This document shows, piece after piece, positions 1 through 6,306 of a stretch of DNA of 7,973 bases. The position numbers and the translations under genes are program-made. The stretch covers positions 1-7,973 of the forward strand of contig CAJGDE010000085.1 of the NCBI GenBank assembly GCA_904502135.1, read 5' to 3'. The notes beneath the pieces were generated by a model. The model worked only from the letters and a program-made list of their open reading frames with translations. It did no database searches and was not told the origin of the DNA. Position 1 is the stretch's first letter. Each line of letters begins with the position of its first letter. Origin of the DNA: Kiritimatiellia bacterium. GTDB lineage: Bacteria > Verrucomicrobiota > Kiritimatiellia > RFP12 > UBA1067.

Positions 1-13
1 CCTTTTCAGATGA

Positions 14-87
14 GGCGATTTGCGCAGGACTGCGACCCGAAGACGTACTTGTGTACGTCGAGTGGGAGCAAGGACGCGCAAATCGCC
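14..87. repeat. Nested 74-nt hairpin (candidate interspersed repeat or structured RNA)
   Basis: A perfect 12-base inverted repeat, GGCGATTTGCGC (14-25) and its complement GCGCAAATCGCC (76-87), encloses further nested pairing: TGC 31-33 with GCA 68-70, CCC 36-38 with GGG 64-66, and GACGTAC 42-48 with GTACGTC 53-59 closed by a TTGT loop. The layers are concentric, so the whole block can fold into one long interrupted stem on either strand. No T-run follows it on the plus strand, so it is not a standard terminator. The structure is seen directly. That it is a dispersed repeat or a structured RNA is inference. Confidence 0.55.
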
Positions 88-237
88 CATATCAAAAGGC
101 GAGTACCGTTGGGCGAAAAAACGCCGCACGTTGACAAGGCAAGAAAGGAAGGATGGAAAACACAAGGAATACTCTACAGCAGTTGCACAACCGCCTAACA
201 GGTGAAAAGTGGGCATGACCGCTTGCCTCCTTGTTTA
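88..237. other. Non-coding stretch between hairpin and transporter promoter
   Basis: No convincing gene is seen here. Two overlapping plus-strand frames of about 60 codons run from the hairpin to about position 200 (10-198 and 20-205), but they share the same bases, lack a ribosome site and are rich in Lys and Arg, so neither looks coding. A small hairpin, GGCG (112-115), six A, then CGCC (122-125), is the only other local structure. The stretch may be the tail of the same element as the hairpin at 14-87. Confidence 0.3.
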
Positions 238-246
238 TGGTATAAT
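238..246 (+). promoter_or_regulatory. Extended -10 promoter for the symporter gene
   Basis: TGGTATAAT matches the extended -10 form TGnTATAAT exactly. No good -35 hexamer lies 16-18 bases upstream, which fits an extended -10 promoter. Transcription would start near 253, leaving an untranslated leader of about 68 bases before the ATG at 321. The leader is AT-rich and poor in G, and has no Shine-Dalgarno motif. Confidence 0.55.
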
Positions 247-320
247 ACATTTTTCACTAGGGCAAAAGCAAACAGAGCATAAATACATAAATTCACAAAC
301 GACAAACATATAAGACAATT

Positions 321-1625
321 ATGACGCGCGAGAAACTTTCTTCAAGGCTTGGCTTTTTAATGTTGGCGGCAGGTAGCGCCGTTGGGCTTGGGAACGTGTG
401 GCGATTTCCATACATTGTAGGAGAAAACGGCGGAGCTGCGTTCGTAATCGTCTATCTCGCGTTTCTCGCGATTCTTGGCTTTCCGCTTCTTGCCGTTGAA
501 CTTGGCATCGGTCGCGGCGCCAACAAAAGCCTCGCTGCTGCGCTAGGCACGCTCTCACCGCCTCGATTCAGCAGGTTCTGGCGAAGTATCGGCTCGTTAC
601 TCGCTTCGGGATGTTTCGTTTTAATGATTTATTACACCGACGTATGCGGGTGGCTCCTCAAATACGCCAGCGACTATGCAAGACTCTCACCTCCCGACTG
701 CACGACTTCATTCGCGCAATTGACGGGAAACTGGAAAATCTGCACCGCATTCATGATTACGGTCGTCACCATTTCAACGCTCGTGTGTTTAATGGGTGTT
801 GTAAAAGGCGTAGAGCGCACAACAAAGTGGATGATGCTTTCGCTTCTATTGCTGCTCATTGTCTTGGCAATTAAAGCTCTTACTCTTCCAGGAGCGGCTG
901 AAGGGCTTGAATTTTATCTTAAGCCCGACTGGGCGAGATTTATGGAAAATCCCCTAAAGTCGATTTTCGCCGCAATGGGGCAGGCTTTCTTTACTCTCTC
1001 ATTGGGAATAGGCTCTATGACGATCTGCGCCAGCTACGTCGGCAAGGATCACTCTCTCGTCAAGGAATCGCTCGTAATAATCCTTATCGACACTTTTGTC
1101 GCCTTGCTTGCAGGGCTCGTTATTTTTCCCGCTTGCGCGACATACGGCGTTGAATACACCTCTGGTCCGGGACTCATTTTCGAAGCTCTGCCGAAAGTAT
1201 TCGAAAAAATGCCGGGCGGAGTGCTTTGGGGAGGAGTGTTCTTCCTCTTTCTCGCACTCGCAGCTCTCACAACAGTCGTAGCCGTATTCGAATGTCTCAT
1301 CGCAGGTCTCATGGACATATTCGGCTTAAAGCGTTTTTCCGCCTCTATCATTGTAGGCATTGCCGTAGCGGCCTTGTCTATGCCGTGCGTCCTCAGCGAA
1401 AACGTCCTTAAATGGGAAGATTTCGCGGTAAGCCAGCTTTGGCTGCCCATCGGAGCCTTGATTCAGTCGATCTTCGTCGTCAACGGCACATTCGGCTGGG
1501 GGTGGAAAAACTTCCGCGCGGCAGTTTCAATCGGGCGCGGACCTAAGATGCCATCTTTCATGAAATGGCATTACGTTATCGTAGTTCCGCTTTTGATACT
1601 CCTGGTTCTTTTCAGCGGATTTTAA
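321..1625 (+). CDS. Sodium:neurotransmitter symporter (NSS/SNF) family transporter
   Basis: An inner-membrane secondary transporter of 434 residues that should use the sodium gradient to import an amino acid or related small solute; the substrate cannot be read from sequence. The family hallmark, GLGNVWRFPY, lies at residues 22-31 in the unwound TM1, where substrate and sodium bind. TM6 carries the matching broken helix, FFTLSLGIGSM (223-233), and TM8 has LALAALTTV (311-319), the region of the second sodium site. I count about eleven hydrophobic segments, the last at 416-432, which resembles bacterial 11-helix members such as MhsT rather than 12-helix LeuT. The ATG is supported by the usual short N-terminus (SRLGFLMLAAGSAVGLGN), although no Shine-Dalgarno sequence precedes it. 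It is transcribed alone and converges with rex. Family assignment is firm; substrate is unknown. Confidence 0.95.
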   Translation: MTREKLSSRLGFLMLAAGSAVGLGNVWRFPYIVGENGGAAFVIVYLAFLAILGFPLLAVELGIGRGANKSLAAALGTLSPPRFSRFWRSIGSLLASGCFVLMIYYTDVCGWLLKYASDYARLSPPDCTTSFAQLTGNWKICTAFMITVVTISTLVCLMGVVKGVERTTKWMMLSLLLLLIVLAIKALTLPGAAEGLEFYLKPDWARFMENPLKSIFAAMGQAFFTLSLGIGSMTICASYVGKDHSLVKESLVIILIDTFVALLAGLVIFPACATYGVEYTSGPGLIFEALPKVFEKMPGGVLWGGVFFLFLALAALTTVVAVFECLIAGLMDIFGLKRFSASIIVGIAVAALSMPCVLSENVLKWEDFAVSQLWLPIGALIQSIFVVNGTFGWGWKNFRAAVSIGRGPKMPSFMKWHYVIVVPLLILLVLFSGF

Positions 1626-1626
1626 C

Positions 1627-1654
1627 TTTAGCCAATAACGCTTAAGCCGCTAAA
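1627..1654. terminator. Possible bidirectional hairpin between convergent genes
   Basis: TTTAGC (1627-1632) can pair with GCTAAA (1649-1654). An 8-base palindrome, GCTTAAGC (1640-1647), lies inside the loop. The only gap between the convergent transporter and rex stop codons is 34 bases, so a shared terminator is expected here. The stem is short and AT-rich, and no clear T-run follows it in either direction, so this is weak. Confidence 0.25.
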
Positions 1655-1659
1655 AGAAC

Positions 1660-2304
1660 TTACAGAGCGTCACGCGCTATCGCATGAGAAAGCACAGCGA
1701 GCGACTGCGCCAAGTCGACATTTTGAACAGTGACACCCTCTGGCACTTCAAGCTGAATTGAAGAAAAATTCAATATGCCTTTTATCCCCGCGTTCACCAT
1801 ATTCTCGGCGCAGGCTTGCGCCACTGAATTTGGGACGGTGAGAATTCCGATTTTCACTTCCAACCTGCTGACGATGCGCGCAAGCTCCTCCATAGGGCGA
1901 ACTTTAACGCCGTGGAACGCATTGTTCACTTTAGTTTTATCGACATCGAAAGCCGCCACGATGGAAAGATTCTGCTCTTCAAATCCGGAATACCCAAGAA
2001 GCGCCATGCCGAGAGAACCAGCGCCAACAAGAACGGCCTCCGTCGTATCGTCCCAGCCAAGAGAACGACTTATCGCCTCGCACAACTCATGCGCCGGGTA
2101 CCCGCGTCTTGGCGTACCTGGAACCCCCGCCATCGCCAGATCCTTGCGCGTGAGCACCGGATCAAACCCAAGGCGCTCTGCCAACACGGCGCTGGAAACA
2201 TAAAGTTCGCCTGCCGCGGTCAACTCTTTGATCGCCCGCAGATAAATCGGATAACGCTTTATTGTAGGCAAAGGAAAGCCCATCAACTGTTGCATATTTT
2301 TCAT
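1660..2304 (-). CDS. rex: Redox-sensing transcriptional repressor Rex
   Basis: A 214-residue cytoplasmic repressor that senses the NADH/NAD+ ratio; in the family, NADH binding releases DNA and derepresses fermentation and respiration genes. The N-terminal winged helix begins PLPTIKRYPIYLRAI (11-25), and RKDLAMAG (53-60) lies in the DNA-contact region. The Rossmann domain has GAGSLGMAL (94-102) and the acidic end of strand 2 at D120. The conserved tail ILNFSSIQLEVPEG followed by VTVQNVDLA (177-199) is typical. The DNA-contact segment reads DLAMAGVPGTPRRGYP rather than the common DLSYFG.FGKRG.GY, so operator preference may differ. The start is set by AGGA eight bases upstream and by a 4-base ATGA overlap with the preceding cvpA gene, which suggests translational coupling. 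It is the last gene of the lipoprotein-cvpA-rex unit. I saw no clear Rex operator (TTGTGAA-N4-TTCACAA type) in the intergenic gaps. Confidence 0.93.
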   Translation of the reverse strand: MKNMQQLMGFPLPTIKRYPIYLRAIKELTAAGELYVSSAVLAERLGFDPVLTRKDLAMAGVPGTPRRGYPAHELCEAISRSLGWDDTTEAVLVGAGSLGMALLGYSGFEEQNLSIVAAFDVDKTKVNNAFHGVKVRPMEELARIVSRLEVKIGILTVPNSVAQACAENMVNAGIKGILNFSSIQLEVPEGVTVQNVDLAQSLAVLSHAIARDAL

Positions 2305-2699
2305 TTAATGAATCCTACTGCCATAGAGGCAATATTTGAATATTCCAGGAACATGCCGCTCATCGCCCATGAAAAAATAGCTATGAGACCGACGGCGGCT
2401 CCCATCAAGAAACCGAATATTGAATCGGCCGGCTGCGACAACAGCCCATTGACGCACTTCTTTATTATAAGCCGCACAAGGCCGAATGTAAGAAGAGCGA
2501 GAATGAGAACCGCCAAGGCGCGAATCCATACAACCTGAGTATAAATCTCTGAATACGGCCAACCGAAAGCGAAAACGGCCCCCGCCGCGGGCAATGCGGC
2601 AATAAACGCGAGAGCGCCCGAGAAACCGCGAAACAGCCCCGTTATCGCCGTGATGACGGTAAAAGCTATAAGAGCATAATCTGCAGGCAACAGCGTCAT
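2301..2699 (-). CDS. CvpA family inner-membrane protein
   Basis: A 132-residue, very hydrophobic protein with four predicted membrane helices at about 7-26, 28-47, 58-80 and 92-120. The opening, DYALIAFTVITAITGLFRGFSG (split around residues 7-28), matches the CvpA pattern of a first helix ending in G..RGF, and PADSIFGFLMGAAVGL (90-105) matches the conserved D...G...G segment before the last helix. CvpA proteins were named for a role in colicin V production and have been linked to envelope homeostasis; their molecular activity is not settled. The ATG lies one base after the TAG of the TPR lipoprotein gene (TAG-T-ATG), with only a weak AGAGAT ribosome site inside that gene. Its TGA overlaps the rex ATG. 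Family assignment is good; function is open. Confidence 0.82.
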   Translation of the reverse strand: MTLLPADYALIAFTVITAITGLFRGFSGALAFIAALPAAGAVFAFGWPYSEIYTQVVWIRALAVLILALLTFGLVRLIIKKCVNGLLSQPADSIFGFLMGAAVGLIAIFSWAMSGMFLEYSNIASMAVGFIK

Positions 2700-2700
2700 A

Positions 2701-3846
2701 CTATCTCTTTCTGACTACGGGTATTGAATCGCGATAATTCTGATAGGCCGAAGCTATCTTCATCTTCTCTTTCACGCCCGTTTTGCGCAAAGCGCGGATA
2801 AGGCCGTCGATCGCGTCTATCTTCGATGGATTTGCCGCAAGAGCGCGGGAATAGATCATCACCGCCTGCGCATAATACCCAAGACGCATCGCCAACGCTC
2901 CAGCGGTTAAAAATGTCGAAACCGCCGATGGGCGCAGCTGACAGGCGAGTTTATAATTTTCAAACGCCTTTTGCTGACCTGATTTCGAAGCGTCGGACTT
3001 CTCGTAGCAATTCGCCAGACCCAACGCGGCCGGATAGCTCAGCGCGTCCAATTTAAGCGCCGCTTCATAACACAGTCTGGCGGTCTTGAAATTGCGGCGC
3101 TTCATCGCCGCTTCGGCCTTCGCGATTTCAGATGCACTGGCGGCACTGTTTCTTTTTGATGCGCCGGGTCTGTCAGCGGCGGACCTCGCTATCGCCTCCT
3201 GAAGCTCGGGTATGTACATGCGCTGAACGCGCTGAACGCGCTGATCGGCTATCTGTTCCAGACGCACAAAGATATTGAACTGCTCAAGCGCAGCCTCGTT
3301 ATACCCAAAGCCGTCACGATAAAGAAGGCCTAAATGATACCACGCGGACGCATTACGTCTATCCATTCTGATAGCGCGGAAAAACAATATGCGCGCCAGA
3401 TCATGCTCGGAACGGGTCATTTCAACTACCCCGCAGCCGCTGTAACCAAGCGAACGCACCGATGCATCAAGCTTGGCATCATTGGCGATCGACGCGAAAA
3501 GACGGGACGAACGATCATAATCTCTCAAATGCCAAGCTACTTGAGCTGTAAGAAGCTTAACATCAAACGACTCACCATCAAGCGCCGTGGCCTTATCCAT
3601 GATCTTTCCCGCCTCCGCGATCTGCCCGAGTTCAATATAAACGCGCGCGAGCATAATCATCGCATTGACGCTATCTGGCGCAAGCTCAATAGATTTAACC
3701 AGTAGCCGCTCTGCCTTCTTCATTTCGCGCGCCTCAAAGGCGCTCTTGCCGTCTTCGTACTCACTGGTACCGTCACTTTTAGAGCACCCGCAAAACAAAC
3801 CCGCAAGCGCCGCAAACATTACGAGAACAACTGCAGCTTTTTTCAT
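2701..3846 (-). CDS. TPR-repeat lipoprotein
   Basis: A 381-residue secreted lipoprotein of unknown specific role. The N-terminus is a lipoprotein signal: MKK, a hydrophobic core (4-18), then FCGC with Cys21 as the likely lipidated residue, followed by a polar SKSDGTSEYEDG linker. The rest is helical repeats of the tetratricopeptide type: clear units near 32-65 (AERLLVKSIELAPDS), 66-99 (ARVYIELGQIAEA), 165-200 (AWYHLGLLYRDGFGYNEA), 245-280 (NFKTARLCYEAALKLDA) and 315-350 (YYAQAVMIYSRALAANPS). A low-complexity Ser/Ala linker at about 222-238 divides two repeat blocks. Such proteins are usually scaffolds for envelope assemblies. The ATG has a strong AAGGAG six bases upstream. It leads the unit with cvpA and rex. 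Confidence 0.85.
   Translation of the reverse strand: MKKAAVVLVMFAALAGLFCGCSKSDGTSEYEDGKSAFEAREMKKAERLLVKSIELAPDSVNAMIMLARVYIELGQIAEAGKIMDKATALDGESFDVKLLTAQVAWHLRDYDRSSRLFASIANDAKLDASVRSLGYSGCGVVEMTRSEHDLARILFFRAIRMDRRNASAWYHLGLLYRDGFGYNEAALEQFNIFVRLEQIADQRVQRVQRMYIPELQEAIARSAADRPGASKRNSAASASEIAKAEAAMKRRNFKTARLCYEAALKLDALSYPAALGLANCYEKSDASKSGQQKAFENYKLACQLRPSAVSTFLTAGALAMRLGYYAQAVMIYSRALAANPSKIDAIDGLIRALRKTGVKEKMKIASAYQNYRDSIPVVRKR
3221..3244. repeat. 9-bp in-frame tandem repeat inside the TPR lipoprotein gene
   Basis: The unit CGCTGAACG occurs at 3221-3229 and 3230-3238, followed by a partial copy, CGCTGA, at 3239-3244. On the coding strand it encodes the repeating tripeptide in QRVQRVQR, just before the Ser/Ala linker. 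The unit is a multiple of three, so slippage would change length by three residues without shifting frame. Confidence 0.7.
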
Positions 3847-3852
3847 TTTTAA

Positions 3853-3858
3853 CTCCTT
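3853..3858 (-). promoter_or_regulatory. Strong Shine-Dalgarno site of the TPR lipoprotein gene
   Basis: On the minus strand AAGGAG lies six bases before the ATG (3846-3844). It is the strongest ribosome site in the window and fixes this start. It contrasts with the transporter gene, whose leader has none. Confidence 0.8.
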
Positions 3859-3878
3859 ACACTTCGAAAATTTTCTTT

Positions 3879-3887
3879 ATTATATCA
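3879..3887 (-). promoter_or_regulatory. Extended -10 promoter for the TPR lipoprotein-cvpA-rex unit
   Basis: Read on the minus strand the bases are TGATATAAT, an exact TGnTATAAT. Transcription would begin near 3872, giving a leader of about 25 bases that contains the AAGGAG site. No recognisable -35 is present 16-18 bases upstream. It sits in the 87-base gap after pyrK, which suggests that the lipoprotein unit is transcribed independently of the lysS-pyrK unit. Confidence 0.55.
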
Positions 3888-3933
3888 TATTTTGAGAAAA
3901 CGTCCCTTTGTAGCCGCAGCCCCTCAAAGCGCA

Positions 3934-4707
3934 TTACTCCCAGACAAGATCGCTGGCGGCGAAAACCGGGCCGTTTACACAACAGCGCTGATTGCCGGCC
4001 TTCGTCTTTTGAATGCAGGCGAAACACGCCCCTACGCCGCAGATCATATGCCGATCCATTGAAATCCAGCCGGGCACGCCAAGCGAAACGGCCCTGTCGG
4101 CAACCGCCTTCAGAAGACCGTCCGGGCCGCACGTGAACAGTTCAAACTTCTCGCCCTTCTCGCGCAGACGGCGAATCTCTTCATCTAAAGGTTCTACGAC
4201 AAAGCCCTTAACGCCTTCACTTCCGTCATTTGTGGCGGTGAAGGTTTCGATTCCAAGTTCAGCGAACTTGTCGAGCGCAAGCAGATCGCTCTTCGTTCTG
4301 CCGCCGACAAACAATTTCGCGGGAGTTTTCAAACGCTTGGCGAGAAAATGGAGCGGCGCCACACCAAAGCCGCCACCCACAAGAAGAGCGGTGCCCTCGA
4401 CATCAACCGGGAATGTTCCAAACCCAAGCGGGCCTTCCATCATAATCTCTTCGCCCACGCAGACCTTGTTCAAAGCCTCTGTGCCGCGACCGACCGTCTT
4501 ATACAAAACAGTCACCTTCCCATCTTCCGCGTCAAAAACGGAAAACGGGCGTCTCAAGGCGCTCTCTTCCAGAAGCGGAACTTTCACATGAATAAACTGC
4601 CCGGGCTCTAAAAGCGGAGCTATGCGAGGAGCGTCAAGTACGAGATAACGATAACCTGCGCCGATTTCCTCATGCTTCAACACAATGCATTTTTCATCTA
4701 TTACCAT
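3934..4707 (-). CDS. pyrK: Dihydroorotate dehydrogenase B, electron-transfer subunit PyrK
   Basis: A 257-residue iron-sulfur flavoprotein that passes electrons from the PyrD flavin to NAD+ in the fourth step of de novo pyrimidine synthesis (dihydroorotate to orotate). The ferredoxin-reductase fold is visible: a beta-barrel FAD domain with RRPFS (52-56), an NAD-binding domain opening with GGGFGVAPL (111-119), and FTCGPDGLL (191-199). The C-terminal [2Fe-2S] loop has Cys223, Cys228, Cys231 and Cys243 in CGVGACFACIQK and RCCVNGPVF, which is the PyrK arrangement. Length is normal. The ATG lies one base after the TAA of the UDG-like gene, with AAAGGA nine bases upstream. No pyrD is in the window, although the two are often adjacent; the catalytic subunit should be elsewhere. 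A PyrK-like reductase serving another partner remains possible. Confidence 0.88.
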   Translation of the reverse strand: MVIDEKCIVLKHEEIGAGYRYLVLDAPRIAPLLEPGQFIHVKVPLLEESALRRPFSVFDAEDGKVTVLYKTVGRGTEALNKVCVGEEIMMEGPLGFGTFPVDVEGTALLVGGGFGVAPLHFLAKRLKTPAKLFVGGRTKSDLLALDKFAELGIETFTATNDGSEGVKGFVVEPLDEEIRRLREKGEKFELFTCGPDGLLKAVADRAVSLGVPGWISMDRHMICGVGACFACIQKTKAGNQRCCVNGPVFAASDLVWE

Positions 4708-4708
4708 A

Positions 4709-5287
4709 TTAGCGTATCCTTTGTAAAAGTGTTTTTAAACTTTTCCACATATCTTCTTTAATCTTTTTAACCGCCGGCGTGACAACAGCAAAGCGCAAAA
4801 TATAATGCGGAGAATATGTAACCAAAACCTGCTCGCCCTTAGCTCCCGTAAGCCACTGCCCGGGAACGCCTTTCAACCCTGGGAAATACTTCTTAAGCGC
4901 GAGCGCACCCAAAACGGCATACGCTTTAGCCTTTGGAAGTGCCCCCTCAAAAACAATCGGCGCCGTTTCTTTGCTGCGGCCTAAGGCGGCTATGATTTTA
5001 TCCATCATCTCAAGAGCTTCCGGCGTTAGATTTTTATCATGGACAAAAACGAAATCAAAAATCTTTTCTTTTGAAGAAGGCGTTTTCTCCACCGCATCTG
5101 CCTTGGCGACATCCTGCTTTGGCTCCTGTAAAACCTTAATATCATCTGAAGAGACTGAAGATCCGCAAGAGGTGGGCTTTTGCACGTCAAGAAGGCGTCT
5201 ATCGATCTCGACAATCCGCCGCCCAAGCTCGCGTTCGAGCTTAAGATGCGCTTCTAAACCTGCAAGTATGTAATCAAGTGCGTTCAA
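4709..5287 (-). CDS. Degenerate uracil-DNA glycosylase family-4-like protein
   Basis: A 192-residue protein that I read as a diverged relative of the family-4 (iron-sulfur) uracil-DNA glycosylases. The N-terminus (1-33, LDYILAGLEAHLKLERELG) resembles the helical extension of those enzymes in related phyla. After an unconserved charged linker (34-75), residues 76-192 follow the second half of the fold: LTPEALEMMDKIIAALG (87-103), AYAVLGALALKKYFPG (122-137), GVPGQWL (140-146), VLVTYSPHYILR (154-165) and a final KEDMWKSLKTLL (177-188). The parts needed for catalysis are missing: no GEAPG motif, only one cysteine (Cys41) so no four-cysteine cluster, and the expected HPS of TYHPS reads SPH. It is therefore probably not a glycosylase. 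The start is TTG six bases after the nrnA stop, chosen because it retains the conserved N-terminal helix; the ribosome site is weak. Family link is moderate; role is unknown. Confidence 0.6.
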   Translation of the reverse strand: MNALDYILAGLEAHLKLERELGRRIVEIDRRLLDVQKPTSCGSSVSSDDIKVLQEPKQDVAKADAVEKTPSSKEKIFDFVFVHDKNLTPEALEMMDKIIAALGRSKETAPIVFEGALPKAKAYAVLGALALKKYFPGLKGVPGQWLTGAKGEQVLVTYSPHYILRFAVVTPAVKKIKEDMWKSLKTLLQRIR

Positions 5288-5293
5288 TCGTCT

Positions 5294-6301
5294 CTATACC
5301 CCGGCCTTGACGCCTTCTTTGAGCATTTCACGAACAGCTGAGCGCACAGCGCGTTTTGCCGCGCCTAGCGAAGCTTTTATCGTACATCCTGCCGCTTTAA
5401 CGTGCCCGCCGCCACCGAACTTGGCCGCCAAACGGGTCGCGTCCCAATTTCCGCGAGTGCGGATGGAGCAGCGCGTTTCTTTTGTGCGATCTGGTATCTG
5501 ATAAAAGAACAAGGCGATTTCATTGCCGGTGACGCTGCGCGGTATTTCGATAATATCTTCAGCGTCGGCCTTCTTGCCTCGCACGGATCTGAAATCATCA
5601 CGGGAGAGCGAAACTTCCGCGACTCGCCGATTCTTCCAAATGTGAAGCGAGCGCCATGCGATACGCTTAAGCTCAATCGATTTTTTCGAAAATGTCCCGT
5701 ATATGATATCGTTTATCAGCGAAGTCCTGACGCCACACTTAAGCAAATCGCCAGCAGCGCGCATCGTCGCGCACTTGGTCGAATCGTACGCGAAACGCCC
5801 CGTGTCGGTAATAAGCGCAACCCACAGCGCCTCGGCCGAGACTTGATCCAGCTTCCACTCATTCCACTTTGCGTACCTCCATACGAGTTCGCCTGCGGAA
5901 GAGGCCGACGAGTCGACTATCGCCACATCGCCGAAGTCGACGGTTGTAATATGGTGATCTATGCAGATCAGCGGCAGCTTCTCGGCCATTGGTCTTACTT
6001 CCGCAGGCATGCGCTCATATCCGCCGCAGTCAAGCGCTATGAAGAGATCGAATTTTTTCGACCTTTTCAGCTTTTTAAGAGGCATGATGTCGCAAGTGCC
6101 TTCAAGAAAAGAGAGTTTTCCGATGGAATTTAAATCCGCAACCGCAACTGCGTCATGACCATGAGCGTTTAAAAGCCGTGAAAGCGCTATCATAGAGCCA
6201 AGCGAATCTCCATCCGGGCTCAGATGACCGGATATCAAGATGCGCCTAGACTTATCGATAAGTTCTTTCGCGGCTTTATAATTCTGGCGGGAGAGTGCCA
6301 T
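5294..6301 (-). CDS. nrnA: DHH-family phosphoesterase, NrnA-like (nanoRNase / pAp phosphatase)
   Basis: A 335-residue cytoplasmic phosphoesterase. NrnA enzymes degrade 2-5-nt RNA to mononucleotides and hydrolyse 3'-phosphoadenosine 5'-phosphate to AMP. The DHH domain shows its metal ligands in order: H26, D30 and D32 in GHLSPDGDSLGS, D91 in IALDCGG, the DHH triad 115-117 in CIDHHITT, and D166 in LITDTGRF. The DHHA1 substrate domain carries RTRGNWDATRLAAKF (281-295) and GGGGHVKAAG (296-305). Length is close to B. subtilis NrnA (about 313). The frame stays open 41 codons upstream into lysS, but family homology begins at the ATG at 6301, five bases after the lysS stop. It is the second gene of the lysS unit. 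All key residues are present, so activity is likely. Confidence 0.9.
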   Translation of the reverse strand: MALSRQNYKAAKELIDKSRRILISGHLSPDGDSLGSMIALSRLLNAHGHDAVAVADLNSIGKLSFLEGTCDIMPLKKLKRSKKFDLFIALDCGGYERMPAEVRPMAEKLPLICIDHHITTVDFGDVAIVDSSASSAGELVWRYAKWNEWKLDQVSAEALWVALITDTGRFAYDSTKCATMRAAGDLLKCGVRTSLINDIIYGTFSKKSIELKRIAWRSLHIWKNRRVAEVSLSRDDFRSVRGKKADAEDIIEIPRSVTGNEIALFFYQIPDRTKETRCSIRTRGNWDATRLAAKFGGGGHVKAAGCTIKASLGAAKRAVRSAVREMLKEGVKAGV

Positions 6302-6306
6302 ACAAC

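Noticed and set aside
10..205. Two overlapping small plus-strand reading frames of about 60 codons (10-198 and 20-205)
   Set aside because: They overlap each other and the nested hairpin, have no ribosome site and no recognisable domain; more likely non-coding repeat sequence.
247..320. Rex-box-like half site (TTCACAA) in the transporter leader
   Set aside because: Only one half is present; no TTGTGAA partner at the right spacing.
1912..2538. Plus-strand open frame (208 codons) opposite rex and cvpA
   Set aside because: It spans the junction of two well-supported minus-strand genes and has a Lys/Arg/His-rich, non-globular composition.
3895..3930. Possible pyrK terminator (CTTTG/CAAAG stem followed by TTTT on the minus strand)
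   Set aside because: The stem is only five pairs with a 14-base loop, and the T-run is short and offset; too weak to call.
5402..6133. Long plus-strand open frame (243 codons) opposite nrnA
   Set aside because: nrnA on the other strand has every catalytic motif; the opposite frame shows no domain and is a shadow.
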